From Thermacetogenium sp. UBA5472 (GTDB lineage: Bacteria; Bacillota; DSM-12270; Thermacetogeniales; Thermacetogeniaceae), in contig DIQC01000032.1 of NCBI GenBank assembly GCA_002426495.1, positions 5,497 to 14,147 of the forward strand: DNA of 8,651 nucleotides, given 5' to 3'. Below, piece after piece: positions 1 to 6,877 of the stretch (within the stretch, counting starts at the first letter, position 1; each line of letters starts with the position of its first letter). A program made the position numbers and the translations under genes. The notes under the pieces are model-generated. The model worked only from the letters and a program-made list of their open reading frames with translations. It had not been told where the DNA came from and searched no databases.

Positions 1-492
1 GAAACTCTGATCGGGCTGTCCAGGAATGCAGATCATTGCCACCGCTGGAATGTGCCCCTTTTGGGTGTGATCGGCCTGGGCAAAGCACTGGGGGATAAAA
101 AAAATGATGCCAAATACCTGGCCCTCAGCGCTCGGGTGGCAGCAGAACACGGTGCAGATATGATCAAGACCTACTACACAGAAAAGGGATTTGAAGATGT
201 AGTTGCCGGCTGCCCGGTGCCCATCATGATCGCCGGTGGCCCTAAGTGTGAAACAGACCTGGATACTCTGAAGATGATCCACGGCGCACTGCAGAGCGGT
301 GCTCGCGGGATCGTTATGGGTAGAAACATCTGGCAGAGCCGCCACCCGGCAGCGCTCCTCAATGCTGTCTGGCACCTAATTCACAAAAATTGTTCTGTCC
401 AGGAAGCACAGGATATTCTCTGTCACCTAATTCACAAAGATTGTTCTGAACAGAAAGCACAGGGTATTCCGGAGGAAAGCAAGGAAATATAA
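1..492 (+). CDS. Class I aldolase of the DhnA/LsrF family, 3' part only
   Basis: The frame is open from the first base of the window, so this is the C-terminal 163 residues of a longer protein (family members are about 260-300 aa); the GTG at 52 is an internal codon. Visible family landmarks are PLLGVIGLGK, then DMIKTYYTEKGFEDVV with the lysine (codon 166-168) that matches the Schiff-base lysine of LsrF-type enzymes, then CPVPIMIAGG and GARGIVMGRNIWQ, the phosphate-binding end of the TIM barrel. From memory the match to E. coli LsrF is close over this stretch. The family includes LsrF (thiolase for phosphorylated AI-2 breakdown product), archaeal-type fructose-bisphosphate aldolase and ADH synthase; no lsr genes are seen here, so the substrate is open. 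The C terminus is extended by a tandem copy of the last helix (370-471). The MFS gene starts 92 bp downstream with no terminator between, so co-transcription is likely. Confidence 0.88.
   Translation, partial: ETLIGLSRNADHCHRWNVPLLGVIGLGKALGDKKNDAKYLALSARVAAEHGADMIKTYYTEKGFEDVVAGCPVPIMIAGGPKCETDLDTLKMIHGALQSGARGIVMGRNIWQSRHPAALLNAVWHLIHKNCSVQEAQDILCHLIHKDCSEQKAQGIPEESKEI
370..471 (+). repeat. In-frame 51-bp tandem duplication at the aldolase C terminus
   Basis: Two adjacent 51-bp units, 370-420 and 421-471, match at 43 of 51 bases. They encode WHLIHKNCSVQEAQDIL and CHLIHKDCSEQKAQGIP, identical at 11 of 17 residues. The first unit fits the usual final helix of the family; the second is extra and is followed by GIPEESKEI and the stop. 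All six codons that differ change the amino acid, and no codon differs silently. Confidence 0.9.
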
Positions 493-570
493 GTGTCCAG
501 CTTATCAACAATATGCTAACAGCTTGTTAACGACATTTGTCCTAATAGCGCTGCTAGCTGAGTATGGGAA

Positions 571-576
571 GGGAGG
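571..576 (+). promoter_or_regulatory. Ribosome binding site that sets the TTG start of the MFS gene
   Basis: GGGAGG lies 8 nt before the TTG at 585. The in-frame ATG at 564 lies upstream of this site and has no Shine-Dalgarno sequence of its own, so a start at 564 would translate through the binding site as MGREVFY. Confidence 0.8.
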
Positions 577-584
577 TTTTTTAC

Positions 585-1868
585 TTGAACAAAACTACAA
601 GCAAAACCACCAATAATTATCGCTGGTTAATATGGGGTATTATGGTGTTATCCTACATTGTAGTGTTTTTTCACAGAATGGCAGCAGGGGTTGTCAAAGA
701 TGATTTGATCCAAAGCTTTAATATCTCTGCAACCACCTTTGCTAATCTAGGTGCCACATACTTTTATGCCTATATGCTGATGCAGATCCCTGCAGGTATC
801 CTGGCTGATACCCTGGGGGCAAGGAAAACAGTAACTGCAGGTACTCTACTAGCAGGAGTGGGATCGATTCTCTTCGGCTTTGCTCCCACAGTTACCGTAT
901 CCTTCCTGGGAAGACTTCTCGTGGGGATGGGTGTGTCTGTGGTGTTTGTCTGTATTCTGAAGATCCTCTCTGTATGGTTTCGCCCTGAGGAATTCAGTAC
1001 TATGTCAGGTATCACCTCTTTTATAGGCAATATGGGAGGCCTGCTGGCCCAGACACCCTTGGCACTGATGGTAGCAGTCTTCACCTGGAGAAACACCTTT
1101 ATGGCCATCGGCCTGGCTTCTATCCTGATCGCTGTTCTCTGTTACCTGGTCATCAGGGACTACCCGGCAGATATGCAACCACAAGACAACTCTGCAGTAA
1201 GCCAGCAGAAAAAAGCAGATAAGCCATCTGCCAAAACATTTTTACAGGTGATCACCAACAAACACACCTGGCCGGGATTTTTCCTATTTGCAGGTTTTTT
1301 TGGCGCCTACATCGCTTTCTCAGGAACCTGGGGGGTTTCTTATATGATGGATGTTTACGGGCTGTCCAAAAGCAATGCGGCAAACTACCCCATGGCAGCC
1401 ACCCTGGGATTGATGGTGGGCAGCATCCTCATCGGGGTAATCTCTGACCGGAGCAAGAGCAGAAAAAAACCGATGATTGTCTTCGGGCTCTGCTACCTGG
1501 CCACCTGGGCGATCCTAGTCTTCAGCAACGGAGGAAAGCCACCAATAGAAATTCTATATCCACTCTTTTTTGCTATGGGCTTTTTCTGCGCCACCTTCAT
1601 TCTCACCTTCGCTGTTGCCAAGGAGGTCAACAATCCAGAGACCGCAGGAGTCTCCACTGCCACTGTCAACACCGGGGGGTTCCTGGGAGCGGCTCTCCTG
1701 CCGGCGTTGATGGGGATGTACATAGATGGTGCAGGACAAACATTGCCTGCAGTAACCCTTTACCAAAACGCCTTCATGTATTGTTTGATCGCTGTAGTGA
1801 TCGCTACTATCTCCATCTTTCTTATTAAAGAAACAGGATGCAGGAATATCTGGCACAACTTTGACTGA
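585..1868 (+). CDS. Major facilitator superfamily transporter, substrate unknown
   Basis: Predicted 427-aa inner-membrane secondary transporter with 12 hydrophobic segments in two sets of six, the standard MFS length. Landmarks numbered from the TTG start are YFYAYMLMQIPAG (59-71) running into loop 2-3 motif A, GILADTLGARK (71-81); a glycine-rich TM5 GNMGGLLAQTPLA (148-160); a hydrophilic central loop of about 35 residues (191-226, lysine- and glutamine-rich); and a second motif A, GVISDRSKSRKK (284-295). The MQIPAG-LADTLGAR pattern resembles the anion/organic-acid and amino-acid (Pht/Fpt-like) branches of MFS, but this does not fix a substrate. TTG at 585 is preferred over ATG at 564 because GGGAGG sits 8 nt before it. 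It follows the aldolase gene on the same strand by 92 bp, which fits import of that enzyme's substrate or a precursor; that link is inference. Confidence 0.9.
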   Translation: MNKTTSKTTNNYRWLIWGIMVLSYIVVFFHRMAAGVVKDDLIQSFNISATTFANLGATYFYAYMLMQIPAGILADTLGARKTVTAGTLLAGVGSILFGFAPTVTVSFLGRLLVGMGVSVVFVCILKILSVWFRPEEFSTMSGITSFIGNMGGLLAQTPLALMVAVFTWRNTFMAIGLASILIAVLCYLVIRDYPADMQPQDNSAVSQQKKADKPSAKTFLQVITNKHTWPGFFLFAGFFGAYIAFSGTWGVSYMMDVYGLSKSNAANYPMAATLGLMVGSILIGVISDRSKSRKKPMIVFGLCYLATWAILVFSNGGKPPIEILYPLFFAMGFFCATFILTFAVAKEVNNPETAGVSTATVNTGGFLGAALLPALMGMYIDGAGQTLPAVTLYQNAFMYCLIAVVIATISIFLIKETGCRNIWHNFD

Positions 1869-1892
1869 GAAATATACACAACTCATAAAATC

Positions 1893-1918
1893 AGGCCGGT
1901 GAAAATTTTCACCGGCCT
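1893..1918. terminator. Shared terminator hairpin between convergent genes
   Basis: A perfect palindrome with 13-bp arms, AGGCCGGTGAAAA and its complement, lies 24 bp after the MFS stop and 51 bp after the stop of the convergent TDT gene. The minus-strand product continues GATTTTATG, a short U-tract, while the plus-strand side continues AATCTA with almost none. It is therefore best read as terminating the minus-strand gene well and the plus-strand gene weakly. Confidence 0.75.
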
Positions 1919-1969
1919 AATCTAACCAGGATACCACCACCATCGACATTAATCAGTGCCCCTCTTCTT

Positions 1970-3055
1970 TCATCCATTGAACAGCTCACCGGTACAGACC
2001 CTGTACAATGTTTGACTGAACACAATCAGCCAGCACAAAGCCAGCAACCCATAACAAATAAAACCATAGGTTCTGAGCATCGGAAACTGGAAAGCTGCAG
2101 CAATCAGAAAGGTTGCTCCTGTGTAAGCGCCGATAGGAAAGGTGAACGCCCACCAGGAGAGCGCATAGGGCAAATTTTTATGCAAGATACAAATAAGAGT
2201 CATAATGCAAGCGATGATCAGCCACCAGAAGCCAAAACCCCAATAGATTAAACCAAACAGGTTTATAACAGTTTGGGCAAAACTGCCCAACCAGGGGGCG
2301 CTAACCGACCCCAGATTTAGCAGAGCTATAGTACCCACTCCAATTGGTCCCAAGTAGATCCAAATAGTAGGCATCAGGCTGCCAGGTAGGGGAGGAGCTA
2401 CGATCAACCTATAGAAACAGATCACAGCCAGGAAAATGAACAAGAAGAAGCCTATCCCCCAGAATGTGTAATTAATCAGCAGTAGGGGTTCCTGAAGGTT
2501 CTGCGGCCAATAGGGAATAAGCTTTGCACCTGCTACAGGAGCTACGATGAGGCTGACGGGCGGCATAAACCAAGCCGGGTTCAAATCCTCTATCGTAACC
2601 TTATTAAAAAAGTTGACCACTGGTATGATAATGGCAAATAATAAGGCAAGAACTGCTCCCAGAACCCAGCAGACTTTAGCAATACTGACTGCCAACTCCA
2701 CTCCCAGGTATCCCGTTCCCACAACCAGAAAATCTGCCGCCAATACCAAACATCCGATGGACATCGTAGCATAGAACTGTCCTGTAATGGGGTGATTAAT
2801 GTCACGCAGAGCATCTTTTTTAAATAAAAACCAGCGAGCAGTCCAGGGAATGAGTAGCAAACAAAAAAGGATAATATTCAATACCCATAAACAAACCGCC
2901 AGATTCTCTAACCAGGGCCACAAGCAGGAGTAGTATTCACTGGTGACCGCAAAAATCCCCGTCCCCATCACAGCAGCAAACCAGGATGGAGCAAAATTCT
3001 TAATCACCCTTTTAAAACCCCTGACCTCAGGTTCAGACTCCAGATGAGCATCCAC
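1970..3055 (-). CDS. TDT-family transporter (TehA/SLAC1/Mae1/Ssu1-like)
   Basis: A 361-aa, very hydrophobic protein with about ten membrane segments, the layout of the tellurite-resistance/dicarboxylate transporter family. It opens with a short charged N terminus and then the family hallmark NFAPSWFAAVMGTG (20-33). Further on are NHPITGQFYATMSIG (87-101), NPAWFMPPVSLIVAPVAG (159-176), LGPIGVGTIAL (235-245) and WWAFTFPIGAYTGAT (301-315). Characterised relatives move C4-dicarboxylates (Mae1), sulfite (Ssu1) or small anions by channel-like gating (SLAC1, TehA); the APSWF motif is closest to the Mae1/Ssu1 side in my recollection, so sulfite or organic acid export is possible but unproven. The start is a GTG, with GGAG 8 nt upstream (3064-3067). 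An AraC-type DNA-binding domain ends 166 bp upstream on the same strand. Confidence 0.88.
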   Translation of the reverse strand: MDAHLESEPEVRGFKRVIKNFAPSWFAAVMGTGIFAVTSEYYSCLWPWLENLAVCLWVLNIILFCLLLIPWTARWFLFKKDALRDINHPITGQFYATMSIGCLVLAADFLVVGTGYLGVELAVSIAKVCWVLGAVLALLFAIIIPVVNFFNKVTIEDLNPAWFMPPVSLIVAPVAGAKLIPYWPQNLQEPLLLINYTFWGIGFFLFIFLAVICFYRLIVAPPLPGSLMPTIWIYLGPIGVGTIALLNLGSVSAPWLGSFAQTVINLFGLIYWGFGFWWLIIACIMTLICILHKNLPYALSWWAFTFPIGAYTGATFLIAAAFQFPMLRTYGFICYGLLALCWLIVFSQTLYRVCTGELFNG

Positions 3056-3143
3056 AACAACATCTCCTTTCTGCGTTAAGACAAGACAAATAGAACTTTA
3101 ATATCATGCTTATATTTTAATAACACCAGCTTCTATAATCACT

Positions 3144-3162
3144 AGACATACTTTATATGTTT
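3144..3162. promoter_or_regulatory. Small inverted repeat in the region upstream of the TDT gene
   Basis: AGACATA and TATGTTT flank a 5-nt spacer, with 6 of 7 positions paired. It lies about 90 bp upstream of the GTG start, in the AT-rich 3056-3221 gap between the TDT gene and the AraC-type domain, where an operator would be expected. I saw no clear -35/-10 pair nearby. In DNA this AT-rich a short palindrome can arise by chance. Confidence 0.2.
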
Positions 3163-3221
3163 CTGGACTATTTTGGAATGACTGATTAGGATAAAGATCT
3201 AAAAATAACCAAACTGAGTTT

Positions 3222-3548
3222 TTACTTTATTTGATGCTTTTTTCTATAACGTCCAGGTGTGGTGCCGGTTTTCTTTTTAAATAGGCGTGAAAAATAATTG
3301 GCATCTTCATAACCTACCTGTTCGGCGATATCAGAGATGGAGAGGACGGGGTTGGTTTTAAGCAGTTCTCTGGCCTCTCCCAACCTTGTCGCAGTTAGAA
3401 ACTCCGTTAATGTTTGTCCCTGCTCCCGGCTGAACAGATAGGAAAAATAGGCCGGGCTCAGGTGAACCTGTTGCGCCACGTAGTTGATATGACTATTTCT
3501 TTCATATAATATTATGTAAACTAACCCATTAATTTGCTCCGGGACCAG
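3222..3548 (-). CDS. AraC/XylS-type DNA-binding domain, N-terminally truncated, start unresolved
   Basis: The last 105 or so codons form a complete two-helix-turn-helix AraC domain. The first unit is INYVAQQVHLSPAYFSYLFS, the second ISDIAEQVGYEDANYFSRLF followed by the family signature KKKTGTTPGRYRKK. No sensor or effector domain precedes it. Homology appears to begin near EQINGLVYIILYERN, yet no ATG, GTG or TTG lies there: in frame the choices are a TTG at 3725, which would run 205 bp out of frame through the membrane-protein gene, or a GTG at 3479, which cuts off the first helix. The given end (a CTG codon) only marks where the domain seems to begin. It may be the remnant of a full-length regulator, or a SoxS-sized stand-alone domain translated from a rare start or by coupling to the upstream gene. 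Position suggests control of the TDT gene downstream. Confidence 0.6.
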   Translation of the reverse strand: MVPEQINGLVYIILYERNSHINYVAQQVHLSPAYFSYLFSREQGQTLTEFLTATRLGEARELLKTNPVLSISDIAEQVGYEDANYFSRLFKKKTGTTPGRYRKKHQIK

Positions 3549-3931
3549 TGCTGCTGCTTCTTGGCAGTGTTGGCTGCAACCAGTGCCCCTGTGCTGCTCA
3601 AAAGAGTCGGCAAAAAAAGCATCGCCAGGAGTTCTCTTAAGCCCGGGACAAAGGAAGCAGTCACATAAAACAAGAACAAGACTGTTCCCCCGGTAATTAA
3701 CCCAATCAACCCTGCAGGCACCCAACTCTTGATGCCCCCTTTTTTCCCAGCTGCATAACCGCCGCAGAAGACGCTGAGAAAGAAGACAGCGGTAAAATAG
3801 GAACTGAGGTAAAAGTTAACTTGATCAGAAATCATGGCATACACAAATGCCAGCAGCACTCCAGCGGAAATGAGAAGAAACGATATTCCCAGCCCCAGCA
3901 GCAAAGCGAAGCCTCTTTTATTGATGCTCAT
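3521..3931 (-). CDS. Small four-helix membrane protein, TIGR04086/YrzE-like
   Basis: A 136-aa protein with four hydrophobic segments at about residues 8-30, 40-60, 68-90 and 97-120. The second hairpin contains GGYAAGKKGGIKSWVPAGLIGLITG (split here as GGYAAGKKGG at 57-66 and PAGLIGLITG at 72-81), a glycine-rich pattern I associate with the TIGR04086 family of Bacillota membrane proteins of unknown function and about 120 aa. The ATG start is preceded by GGGGGTGATC, a good match to the extended anti-Shine-Dalgarno complement. The last 16 residues, after the fourth helix, are basic and polar (KKQQHWSRSK) and overlap the beginning of the AraC-type domain by 28 bp in another frame. The gene is separated from lon by a terminator, so it has its own promoter, which I could not place with confidence. 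Confidence 0.7.
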   Translation of the reverse strand: MSINKRGFALLLGLGISFLLISAGVLLAFVYAMISDQVNFYLSSYFTAVFFLSVFCGGYAAGKKGGIKSWVPAGLIGLITGGTVLFLFYVTASFVPGLRELLAMLFLPTLLSSTGALVAANTAKKQQHWSRSKLMG

Positions 3932-4154
3932 CTGTGATCACCCCCCACCCTATCTTACGCCTCTCTTCCCCCATTTATTACCATCAGGGAATAGGTCAGA
4001 TTCCAAGATTGCCTGTTCAGTTGGAGAAGTGCCGACATTCATTACCACGACAGCAATTGTAGAATTGGGTTAGACCAAGTAGTCATTAGTGGGGGGATGG
4101 AACGGGTCACAATGGTTTTCACACAGCCTGCCGTCCCCGGGTCACGCACCACCC
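3932..4154. other. Gene-free stretch upstream of the TIGR04086-like gene
   Basis: No coding frame here has a ribosome binding site or recognisable protein. It must contain the promoter of the minus-strand membrane-protein gene. The octamer CGGGTCAC occurs twice, at 4103-4110 and 4138-4145, and the related CGGGTCA again at 4344-4350 in the lon 3' repeat. The G/C-rich part around 4131-4145 resembles the short REP-like sequences common between genes of clostridia. I saw no RNA gene. Confidence 0.4.
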
Positions 4155-4200
4155 AAAAAAAGAGGTTCCTAAACTCTCCCACAAAGAGAGCGGAACCCCT
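4155..4200 (-). terminator. Rho-independent terminator of the lon transcript
   Basis: On the minus strand, AGGGGTTCC pairs with GGAACCTCT (one G-U pair), then GCTCTC pairs with GAGAGT after a 3-nt bulge, with a 7-nt loop TTTGTGG. The hairpin runs straight into a run of T residues. It lies about 165 bp after the lon stop codon and ends lonA transcription before the membrane-protein gene. Confidence 0.88.
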
Positions 4201-4207
4201 TTACTCA

Positions 4208-4368
4208 TCATATTGAGAATATTGCCATTAAACCCTATTCTAAAGCAAATTAAGGTTTAGGATGTCGCCCGGCTCTTGTGTCAAGATCCCCGTCCCCCTG
4301 TCACTGCTCATATTGACATTAAACCCTGTCCTCAAGCAAATTACGGGTCAGGCTGTCACCCGACTCTT
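4208..4368. repeat. Diverged direct repeat in the lon 3' region
   Basis: Copy A (4208-4277) and copy B (4308-4368) both begin TCATATTGA. Copy A then has 9 extra bases (4217-4225), after which 52 bp align without gaps (4226-4277 with 4317-4368) at 43 of 52 positions, sharing for example CATTAAACCCT and AAGCAAATTA. Copy B overlaps the lon stop codon by two bases. Each copy can form a short imperfect hairpin. The 30 bp between them contain TCCCCGTCCCCCTGTCAC, which looks like a REP-type sequence. Confidence 0.75.
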
Positions 4369-6760
4369 AACCTGTCTGTTCTGATGCTTCTTCTGCAGGA
4401 AGAAGGGCTTCACCCAAAACTTGATCCATATGATCAACTAACACAAATTTCAGTTTTCTCTTGACATTGCTCGGGATCTCTTCTAGATCTTTTTTGTTTT
4501 CTGTGGGCATGAGGATCTTTTTGATCCCGACACGATGCGCAGCCAGCACCTTTTCCTTGATGCCGCCTACCGGAAGAACTCGACCCCGCAGGGTGATCTC
4601 CCCGGTCATAGCTACATCATGCCTGACAGGCCTACCGGTCACTGCTGAAACCAGAGCTGTAGCCATAGTAATCCCAGCCGATGGCCCATCTTTCGGAATG
4701 GCGCCTTCAGGAACGTGAATGTGGATATCATGTTTTTCATGAAAGTCATCTTCCAGCTTTAGTTCCTGCGCTCGCGATCTGACAAAACTAAGACCCGCTT
4801 GTGCTGACTCTTTCATGACATCACCCAGTTTACCGGTAAGTGTGAGCCTGCCCTTACCTTTGAGAATACCCGCCTCTATAGTGAGTACCTCACCACCCAC
4901 TTCTGTCCAGGCAAGGCCTGTAGCGACGCCCACTTCATTATCTTGCTCCTTGGCGCCAAAATGATAACGAGAAATCCCCAAATAGGCGTCCAAATTGGCC
5001 GTGGTAACCTTTGCCTGGTGTTTCTTATCATTGACAACCTCACGAGCTGTCTTGCGACAAACGCCAGCGATTTCTCTCTCTAGATTACGAACACCCGCTT
5101 CCCGGGTATACTGCCTGATAATGTAGCGCAGAGCATTATCCGAGATCTGTAAATGGCTTGGTTTGAGCCCATGTTCTTTCAACTGCTTGGGAATCAGATG
5201 GCGTTGGGCAATCTGCATCTTCTCCTCTTCTGTGTAACCAGGGAGATGAATCACTTCCATCCGGTCCAGCAGCGGACGCGGTATGTTATGCTCCACATTG
5301 GCAGTAGTAATAAACATCACCTTTGACAGATCAAAGGGTACCTCAATATAGTGGTCGCTGAAGGCATAGTTCTGTTCAGCATCAAGGGCCTCTAGCAGTG
5401 CAGAACTGGGATCTCTGCGAAAATCGGCATTCATCTTATCTATTTCATCTAAAAGGAACACCGGATTTTTGCTTCCCGCTTGCTTCATCCCCTGGATAAT
5501 CCTGCCTGGCATGGCACCCACATAAGTCCGCCTATGGCCGCGTATCTCGGCCTCATCCCGGATACCACCGAGAGAAAGGCGTACGAATTTTCGCCCCAGA
5601 GCATGGGCTACCGAACGCCCTAGAGATGTCTTTCCAACACCAGGTGGCCCGACGAAACAAATAATCGGCCCACGCATCTTAGTCGCCAGTTTACGGATCG
5701 CCAAGTATTCTAGAATCCTTTCCTTAGGCTTTTTCAAGCCATAGTGATCAGCCTCTAAAATTTCCTCAGCTTTATCCAGCTTAAGGCGATCTCTGGTCTC
5801 CTTTGTCCAAGGTAAAGATAAAATCCAATCTAAGTAATTGCGAACCACCACAGCCTCTGCAACCATCGGAGGCATCTTTTCCAAGCGCTCCAGTTCTTTA
5901 ATGGCCTTTGCTTCAACTTCTTCAGGTAAGTTCGCCTTAGCAATGCGCTCCCTTAATTCATCTACCTCTGCCTGGCGGTCATCCTTTTCACCCAATTCCT
6001 TTTGGATTGCCCGCATCTGCTCACGTAGATAATATTCCTTCTGTGCCTTTTCCATTTGCTTGCGCACACGCATGTTGATCTTGCGTTCCAGATCCAAGAT
6101 CTCCATTTCCCGAGAGAGAATCTCTCCTAACTCTCGCAACCTCTCAATGGGGTCAAAAGCCTCAAGTATAGCCTGTTTATCCCCTACACGCAGATTGATA
6201 TGTGCCGCGATAATATCAGCAAGTCGACCCGGATCATCAATGGAAACGATGGAAACTGCAGTCTCTGGAGGCACTTTCTTGCCTGCTTTCACATATTCCT
6301 CAAACTGATTGGCTACTGTTCTCATCATCGCTTCGACCTCTGCGGTCTTTTCGTATGTCTCCTGGCATTCTTCAATAGCTACTTGGATAAATGGCTCTGA
6401 AGACAGATATCTTTTAATCCGTCCTCTCCTCAGCCCCTCCACGAGCACGCGAAATGTCCCCCCAGGCAGTTTAAGCAGTTGCTTAATTTCAGCAATCGTA
6501 CCTACCTGATAGAGATCATCTTCCCGCGGCTCATCTGTCTGAGCTTCTCTCTGGGTAACAAGAAATATTTCCCTGTCATGGAGCATTGCCTCGTCAATGG
6601 CATTGATCGACTTTTCTCTCCCTACATCAAGATGTATTACCATATAAGGAAACACTAAAATACCGCGCAATGGAAGCAGTGGTATGAAGCATTCTTCCTC
6701 ACTCTCACTACGCTGCACCATGATGCTTTCATCAAATTGTTGATCTTGTTCCTGCGACAT
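4367..6760 (-). CDS. lon: ATP-dependent Lon protease (LonA)
   Basis: A complete soluble hexameric AAA+ serine protease, 797 aa, normal for LonA, which degrades misfolded and short-lived regulatory proteins in the cytoplasm. In order it has the N-terminal substrate-binding domain from FIPLLPLRG (25-33), a coiled-coil stretch (about 210-265), the AAA+ module with Walker A GPPGVGKTS (371-379, Lys377), Walker B VFLLDEIDK (434-442) and the DRMEV region, and the C-terminal protease domain. There PKDGPSAG carries the catalytic serine (694) and GGIKEKVLAAHR the catalytic lysine (737), 43 residues later as in E. coli Lon. I chose ATG at 6760 because GGGGGTG lies just before it; the in-frame ATG at 6781 lacks a binding site and would read through this one as MRKGGGY. 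It follows lonB by 117 bp, the same order as in B. subtilis. I saw no CIRCE or CtsR-type operator in the gap. Confidence 0.97.
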   Translation of the reverse strand: MSQEQDQQFDESIMVQRSESEEECFIPLLPLRGILVFPYMVIHLDVGREKSINAIDEAMLHDREIFLVTQREAQTDEPREDDLYQVGTIAEIKQLLKLPGGTFRVLVEGLRRGRIKRYLSSEPFIQVAIEECQETYEKTAEVEAMMRTVANQFEEYVKAGKKVPPETAVSIVSIDDPGRLADIIAAHINLRVGDKQAILEAFDPIERLRELGEILSREMEILDLERKINMRVRKQMEKAQKEYYLREQMRAIQKELGEKDDRQAEVDELRERIAKANLPEEVEAKAIKELERLEKMPPMVAEAVVVRNYLDWILSLPWTKETRDRLKLDKAEEILEADHYGLKKPKERILEYLAIRKLATKMRGPIICFVGPPGVGKTSLGRSVAHALGRKFVRLSLGGIRDEAEIRGHRRTYVGAMPGRIIQGMKQAGSKNPVFLLDEIDKMNADFRRDPSSALLEALDAEQNYAFSDHYIEVPFDLSKVMFITTANVEHNIPRPLLDRMEVIHLPGYTEEEKMQIAQRHLIPKQLKEHGLKPSHLQISDNALRYIIRQYTREAGVRNLEREIAGVCRKTAREVVNDKKHQAKVTTANLDAYLGISRYHFGAKEQDNEVGVATGLAWTEVGGEVLTIEAGILKGKGRLTLTGKLGDVMKESAQAGLSFVRSRAQELKLEDDFHEKHDIHIHVPEGAIPKDGPSAGITMATALVSAVTGRPVRHDVAMTGEITLRGRVLPVGGIKEKVLAAHRVGIKKILMPTENKKDLEEIPSNVKRKLKFVLVDHMDQVLGEALLPAEEASEQTG

Positions 6761-6765
6761 ATAGC

Positions 6766-6772
6766 CACCCCC
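6766..6772 (-). promoter_or_regulatory. Ribosome binding site that sets the lon start
   Basis: GGGGGTG on the minus strand ends 5 nt before the ATG at 6760. The ATG at 6781 lies upstream of it, preceded only by CATCTTCCC, so the shorter 797-aa product is favoured over 804 aa. Confidence 0.75.
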
Positions 6773-6811
6773 TTTTCTCATGGGAAGATGTTTTTTATTT
6801 GTCTAAAGTAC

Positions 6812-6841
6812 ATTCTACCCCAAGCATGATAGTTCCTGCAA
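6812..6841 (-). promoter_or_regulatory. Possible promoter for lon in the lonB-lon gap
   Basis: On the minus strand, TAGAAT (one mismatch to the -10 consensus) lies 18 bp after TTGCAG (only the TTG fits the -35 consensus). It would give a leader of about 45 nt for lon. There is no terminator between lonB and lon, so read-through from lonB is also likely. Confidence 0.3.
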
Positions 6842-6877
6842 CTGTACAAATATCGGACGGTGGAAAAGAGAGCAGCA

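Noticed and set aside
493..563. Terminator or promoter between the aldolase and MFS genes
   Set aside because: Short palindromes such as GTTAAC and TAGC-GCT-GCTA occur, but none is followed by a T-run, and the best -35/-10 pair matches the consensus poorly.
770..1108. Minus-strand frame of 112 codons inside the MFS gene
   Set aside because: Antisense to an intact transporter with recognisable motifs; no ribosome binding site or recognisable product.
3521..3548. Programmed -1 frameshift joining the membrane protein to the AraC domain
   Set aside because: The geometry needs a -1 shift, but the overlap has no X-XXY-YYZ heptamer; the nearest candidate, C-AAA-TTA, does not allow re-pairing, and no strong downstream structure is evident.
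3549..3725. N-terminal extension of the AraC-type frame up to the TTG at 3725
   Set aside because: The residues encoded here are cysteine-rich low-quality sequence with no family resemblance and are out of frame with the intact membrane-protein gene on the same strand.
4130..4370. CRISPR array suggested by repeats near the lon 3' end
   Set aside because: Only two diverged copies, no constant repeat-spacer pattern and no cas genes.
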